Assembly: GCF_014646295.1 (NCBI RefSeq)
Contig: NZ_BMNE01000003.1
Span: 698,417-762,416, forward strand
Reading direction: 5' to 3'
Length of the DNA: 64,000 nucleotides
DNA from: Nocardia rhizosphaerihabitans
Lineage (GTDB): Bacteria > Actinomycetota > Actinomycetes > Mycobacteriales > Mycobacteriaceae
The notes under the pieces are model-generated. The model saw only the letters and a list, made by a program, of their open reading frames with translations, had not been told where the DNA came from and did no database searches. Numbering within the stretch: the stretch's first letter is position 1; every line of letters starts with the position of its first letter. Of this stretch, positions 61,260-64,000 are shown piece by piece. A program made the translations under genes and the position numbers.

Positions 61260-62000
61260 TTGACGATCATCGAGCCCGTCCAGGTCCCGCCGGGTGAGGC
61301 GACCGGACGAGACGTTGACGACCTGCGACCGGAACACCAGTTCAGCCGCAACGGCACCCGGCTGCGGGTGCAGGTGCACACGATCGACGACCCGGACGAC
61401 GGCGGCTATGTGCTGGTGTTCGGCGACCCCGGCGAGAAGCCGCTGGTCCGAGTCCATTCGCGGTGCCTCTACGGCGATGCCCTCGGCTCCGACGACTGCG
61501 ACTGCGGCCCCGAGCTGGCACTGTCGATGGACATGATCCAGGCCGAAGGCGCCGGTGTGCTGGTCTACCTCGAGCAGGAGGGCCGTGGCGCCGGCCTGAT
61601 CTGGAAGGCCATCGGCTATCGCACCAGCGAGCGCTACGACATCGACACCTTCGAGAGCTACGCCCGGCTCGGTCTCGAACCCGACACCCGCCGATACGAA
61701 CTCGTTGCCAAGGCACTGCTCGGCCTCGGTCTGCACCAGGTGCGCCTGCTGACCAACAATCCCGACAAACTGCGCGCGCTGGCCGAGGCGGGGATCGCGG
61801 TCGAGGTGATCCCGCTGGCCGTGCGGCTCGAGACCGAGCGTGGCAGGCGCTATCTCGAGGCCAAGGTGCGGTGGCGCAAGCACATGATTCCCCGCGACTT
61901 CGCGCCATGGGCGCCACACCCAGGCGCTGTCGCCGCACCGCAGCCGCAGGCCGGGCAGACCCCGCGCGGATGGCGCAGGCTCTTCGCGCGTCGACGGTAA
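61260..62000 (+). CDS. GTP cyclohydrolase II-like enzyme (divergent)
   Basis: 246 residues from TTG 61260-61262, with GGAGGA 4 nt upstream; an in-frame TTG at 61200 has none. GTP cyclohydrolase II opens GTP to start riboflavin synthesis. The zinc cysteines are Cys69, Cys80 and Cys82 (RCLYGDALGSDDCDCG), and EQEGRGAGL and VRLLTNNPDKLRALAEAGI fit the family. The stretch after it diverges: WKAIGYRTSERYDIDTFES replaces the usual DTVEAN region. It lacks the RibB half and is not near other rib genes, so it may serve a specialised pathway. The Arg-rich C-terminus ends in GWRRLFARRR. Confidence 0.82.
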   Translation: MTIIEPVQVPPGEATGRDVDDLRPEHQFSRNGTRLRVQVHTIDDPDDGGYVLVFGDPGEKPLVRVHSRCLYGDALGSDDCDCGPELALSMDMIQAEGAGVLVYLEQEGRGAGLIWKAIGYRTSERYDIDTFESYARLGLEPDTRRYELVAKALLGLGLHQVRLLTNNPDKLRALAEAGIAVEVIPLAVRLETERGRRYLEAKVRWRKHMIPRDFAPWAPHPGAVAAPQPQAGQTPRGWRRLFARRR

Positions 62001-62134
62001 CCACCGCCACAATCCCGTATGTCCGGTTACGATAAGTGAGCCGCGCCACTGCTGACGCCCATCGCTCGAGACGATGAGACAGATTCACTCGCATTGGCTC
62101 GGAGTCCGGCACGGCCTATATCGGGAACAGGGAT

Positions 62135-63961
62135 ATGACAGACATCGGTTTCGCGCACGCTTCCGGCGTCACGGTGCACACCGTGCCCGCCGCCTTCCAG
62201 CAGACCGCCGCGTTGCGGCCCGACCAGATCGCCTTGCGAACGGTCGGCGGCACCCAGCAGATCACCTGGGCGGAATACGCGACGCGGGTGCGGGCACTGG
62301 CGGCCGGCCTGGCGAAGCTCGGCGTCGGCCACGGCGACGCGGTCGGCATCATGCTCACCAACCGCCCCGAGTTCAACCTGATCGACACCGCGGCCCTGCA
62401 TCTGGGCGCGACCCCGTTCTCGGTGTACAACACCAGCTCCCCCGAGCAGATCGCGCACGTGTTCGCCAACGCGGGCAACAAGGTCGTGATCACCGAGCAG
62501 GCCTTCCTCGACGTCATCCGCGAAGCGGGCGCCGAGATCGAGCACACCGTCCTGGTCGACGGATCCGCCGAGGGCACCATCGGCCTGGCCCAGCTGGAGT
62601 CGGATCCGCTGCCCGACTTCGACTTCGACGCCGCGTGGCAGGCGGTGCAGCCCGGCGATCTGGCCACCCTGATCTACACCTCCGGCACCACCGGCCCGTC
62701 CAAGGGTGTCGAGCTCACCCAGAGCAATGTGATCGCTCAGGTCGTCGGTCTGGTCTCCGGTCCGCTGCCGGTCGGTTTCGACGACCGTGCCGTGTCGTAT
62801 CTGCCCGCCGCGCACGTCGCCGACCGCATCTCCGCGCACGCGATGAGCCTGCTGACCGGCATCCAGATCACCACGGTCACCGACCCGCGCGAGATCGCCG
62901 CGGCGCTGCCCGACGCCCGTCCCACCGTGTTCTTCGGTGTGCCGCGGGTGTGGCAGAAGATCAAGGCCGGCATCGAGAACAAGCTCGCGGTCGAACCGAG
63001 CCCGGTGAAGAAGGCCCTGGCCAACTGGGCGATCGGGGTGGGCGTGGCGCAGGCCAAGGCGAAGCTGTCCGGTGAGGGCGGCTCGCTTCTGCTCGGCGTG
63101 CAGCACAAGGTCGCCGACGCGCTGGTGCTGTCCAAGCTGCGCGAAGCCCTCGGTTTCGGCGACCTGAAGGTCGCCGCATCCGGCGCCGCCCCGGTGCCCG
63201 CGGAGACCCTGGAGTACTTCCTGGGCCTCGGGTTCGCGGTCAGCGAGGTGTGGGGCATGTCCGAGACCACCGGTGTCGGCACGTTCACCGATATCGACAA
63301 GCCGCGCCCCGGCTCGGTCGGTCGCGTCATGGACGGTGTCGAGCTGCGCCTCGACGCCGACGGCGAGGTGCTCATCCGCGGCCCGATCGTCACCCCCGGC
63401 TACCGCAACATGCCCGACAAGACCGCCGAGGCCATCGACGACGCGGGCTGGCTGCACACCGGTGACATCGGCACCCTCGACGCCGACGGATACCTGCGCA
63501 TCGTCGACCGCAAGAAGGAACTGATCATCAGCGAGGCGGGCAAGAACATCGCCCCCTCCAACATCGAGAACGCCATGAAGGCGGCGTCGTCGATGATCGG
63601 TCAGGCCGTCGCCATCGGTGACGCCCGCCCCTACATCACCGCGCTGATCATGCTCGACCCCGAGGTCGCGGCATTGCGCGCCAAGGAGTTCGGCGCCACC
63701 GACGCCACCCACGCCGAGCTCGCGCGGCGCGCCGAGATCGTCGAGGAGGTCAAGGCCGCGGTGACCGCGGGCAACCGCAAGCTCTCGCGGGTGGAGCAGA
63801 TCAAGCGCTTCGTCATCGTGGAGACCCTGTGGGAGCCGGGCGGTGACGAGCTGACCCCGAAGATGTCGCTCAAGCGGACCCCGATCGCCAAGAAGTACGC
63901 CGCCGACATCGAGCAGCTGTACGCCGCGACCCCGGCAGAGCACGTCATCAATGTGAAGTAG
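62135..63961 (+). CDS. Long-chain fatty-acid-CoA ligase
   Basis: 608 residues. AMP-forming synthetase: P-loop LIYTSGTTGPSKG near residue 180, VWGMSETTGVG near 372, GWLHTGDIG near 443 and the lid RKKELIISEAGKN. The extended middle (about 280-330) and the C-terminal MSLKRTPIAKKYAADIEQLY are typical of the FadD15/acsbg-like group of about 600 residues. It makes acyl-CoA from free long-chain fatty acids at the membrane. It resembles the partial ligase at the start of the window in motif set. AGGGAT lies 2-8 nt before the ATG. A hairpin follows the stop. Confidence 0.93.
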   Translation: MTDIGFAHASGVTVHTVPAAFQQTAALRPDQIALRTVGGTQQITWAEYATRVRALAAGLAKLGVGHGDAVGIMLTNRPEFNLIDTAALHLGATPFSVYNTSSPEQIAHVFANAGNKVVITEQAFLDVIREAGAEIEHTVLVDGSAEGTIGLAQLESDPLPDFDFDAAWQAVQPGDLATLIYTSGTTGPSKGVELTQSNVIAQVVGLVSGPLPVGFDDRAVSYLPAAHVADRISAHAMSLLTGIQITTVTDPREIAAALPDARPTVFFGVPRVWQKIKAGIENKLAVEPSPVKKALANWAIGVGVAQAKAKLSGEGGSLLLGVQHKVADALVLSKLREALGFGDLKVAASGAAPVPAETLEYFLGLGFAVSEVWGMSETTGVGTFTDIDKPRPGSVGRVMDGVELRLDADGEVLIRGPIVTPGYRNMPDKTAEAIDDAGWLHTGDIGTLDADGYLRIVDRKKELIISEAGKNIAPSNIENAMKAASSMIGQAVAIGDARPYITALIMLDPEVAALRAKEFGATDATHAELARRAEIVEEVKAAVTAGNRKLSRVEQIKRFVIVETLWEPGGDELTPKMSLKRTPIAKKYAADIEQLYAATPAEHVINVK

Positions 63962-63982
63962 ACACGGAAACGGCGGTGGCCC

Positions 63983-64000
63983 CGGGAGATTCGTCTCCCG
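63983..64000 (+). terminator. Hairpin terminator with UUCG loop
   Basis: CGGGAGA and TCTCCCG pair around the stable TTCG tetraloop, 22 nt after the ligase stop. The upstream bases are cccc-rich, and the stem may continue past the window edge. Confidence 0.75.

Noticed and set aside
62027..63943. 638-codon open frame on the minus strand
   Set aside because: It is antisense to the clear acyl-CoA ligase gene.

Overview
This is high-GC DNA from a mycothiol-producing actinobacterium of the order Mycobacteriales, most probably Nocardia or a close relative. The reasons are the mycothiol gene mshC, an MTB12-like lipoprotein, an MmpL-type exporter, many TetR regulators and FadD ligases, and the gene order mshC / SCO1664-DUF3090-histidine phosphatase-uppP / lppL-like / pyrD. 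From memory, that order matches Mycobacterium tuberculosis around Rv2130c-Rv2139. There are no tRNA or rRNA genes, CRISPR arrays, insertion sequences or phage genes. Almost every base lies in or near a protein gene, and very long open frames opposite real genes are a by-product of the base composition.

1-7.6 kb: the 5' 584 codons of a FadD ligase, a YhgE/Pip-type membrane protein with a divergent TetR gene and a three-half-site operator, a two-gene antibiotic-type ABC exporter, a GlsB/YeaQ-type membrane protein and a Tat-lipoprotein alpha-carbonic anhydrase.

7.9-21.1 kb: one 4,430-residue non-ribosomal peptide synthetase, read as C-A-T-E-C-A-T-C-A-T-E-TE. It should build a tripeptide. Its first epimerisation domain has lost both catalytic residues, its third condensation domain carries an unusual insertion, and no MbtH, tailoring, export or regulatory gene lies next to it.

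21.5-38 kb: a mosaic of small units. They are a UvrA-like ATPase with AraC and VOC genes; a minus-strand run DUF1460 - isochorismatase-like - methyltransferase - MerR; a 5'-truncated alcohol dehydrogenase remnant beside an intact glucose dehydrogenase; a DsbA/FrnE-type protein with an attenuator-like leader; a Na+/H+ antiporter ending in a UBP zinc finger; a TetR gene with a perfect 22-bp palindrome ahead of an enoyl-CoA hydratase; and a DUF445 / Abi-alpha-like pair.

38-48 kb: a universal stress protein, dienelactone hydrolase, a P1B ATPase with a CPD motif, mshC, and the conserved uppP-histidine phosphatase-DUF3090-SCO1664 operon. Between mshC and that operon sit an excisionase/BldC-like HTH gene and an alpha/beta hydrolase, coupled by overlapping stop and start codons and preceded by three TCCCTA repeats exactly 10 bp apart, plus a small secreted protein.

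48-64 kb: an aldo/keto reductase-like protein missing catalytic residues, the heme importer hmuTUV with a plausible IdeR/DtxR box, a TetR-SDR pair sharing an operator motif, an SDR frame that runs on antisense to an MmpL gene, the lppL-like-DUF5703-pyrD operon, a PfkB-like protein without the catalytic aspartate, a divergent GTP cyclohydrolase II and a second long-chain acyl-CoA ligase.

The strongest candidates for something new are the orphan NRPS, the phased-repeat HTH/hydrolase pair and the PfkB-like pseudokinase fusion. All function calls rest on reading motifs by eye; no database search was possible.
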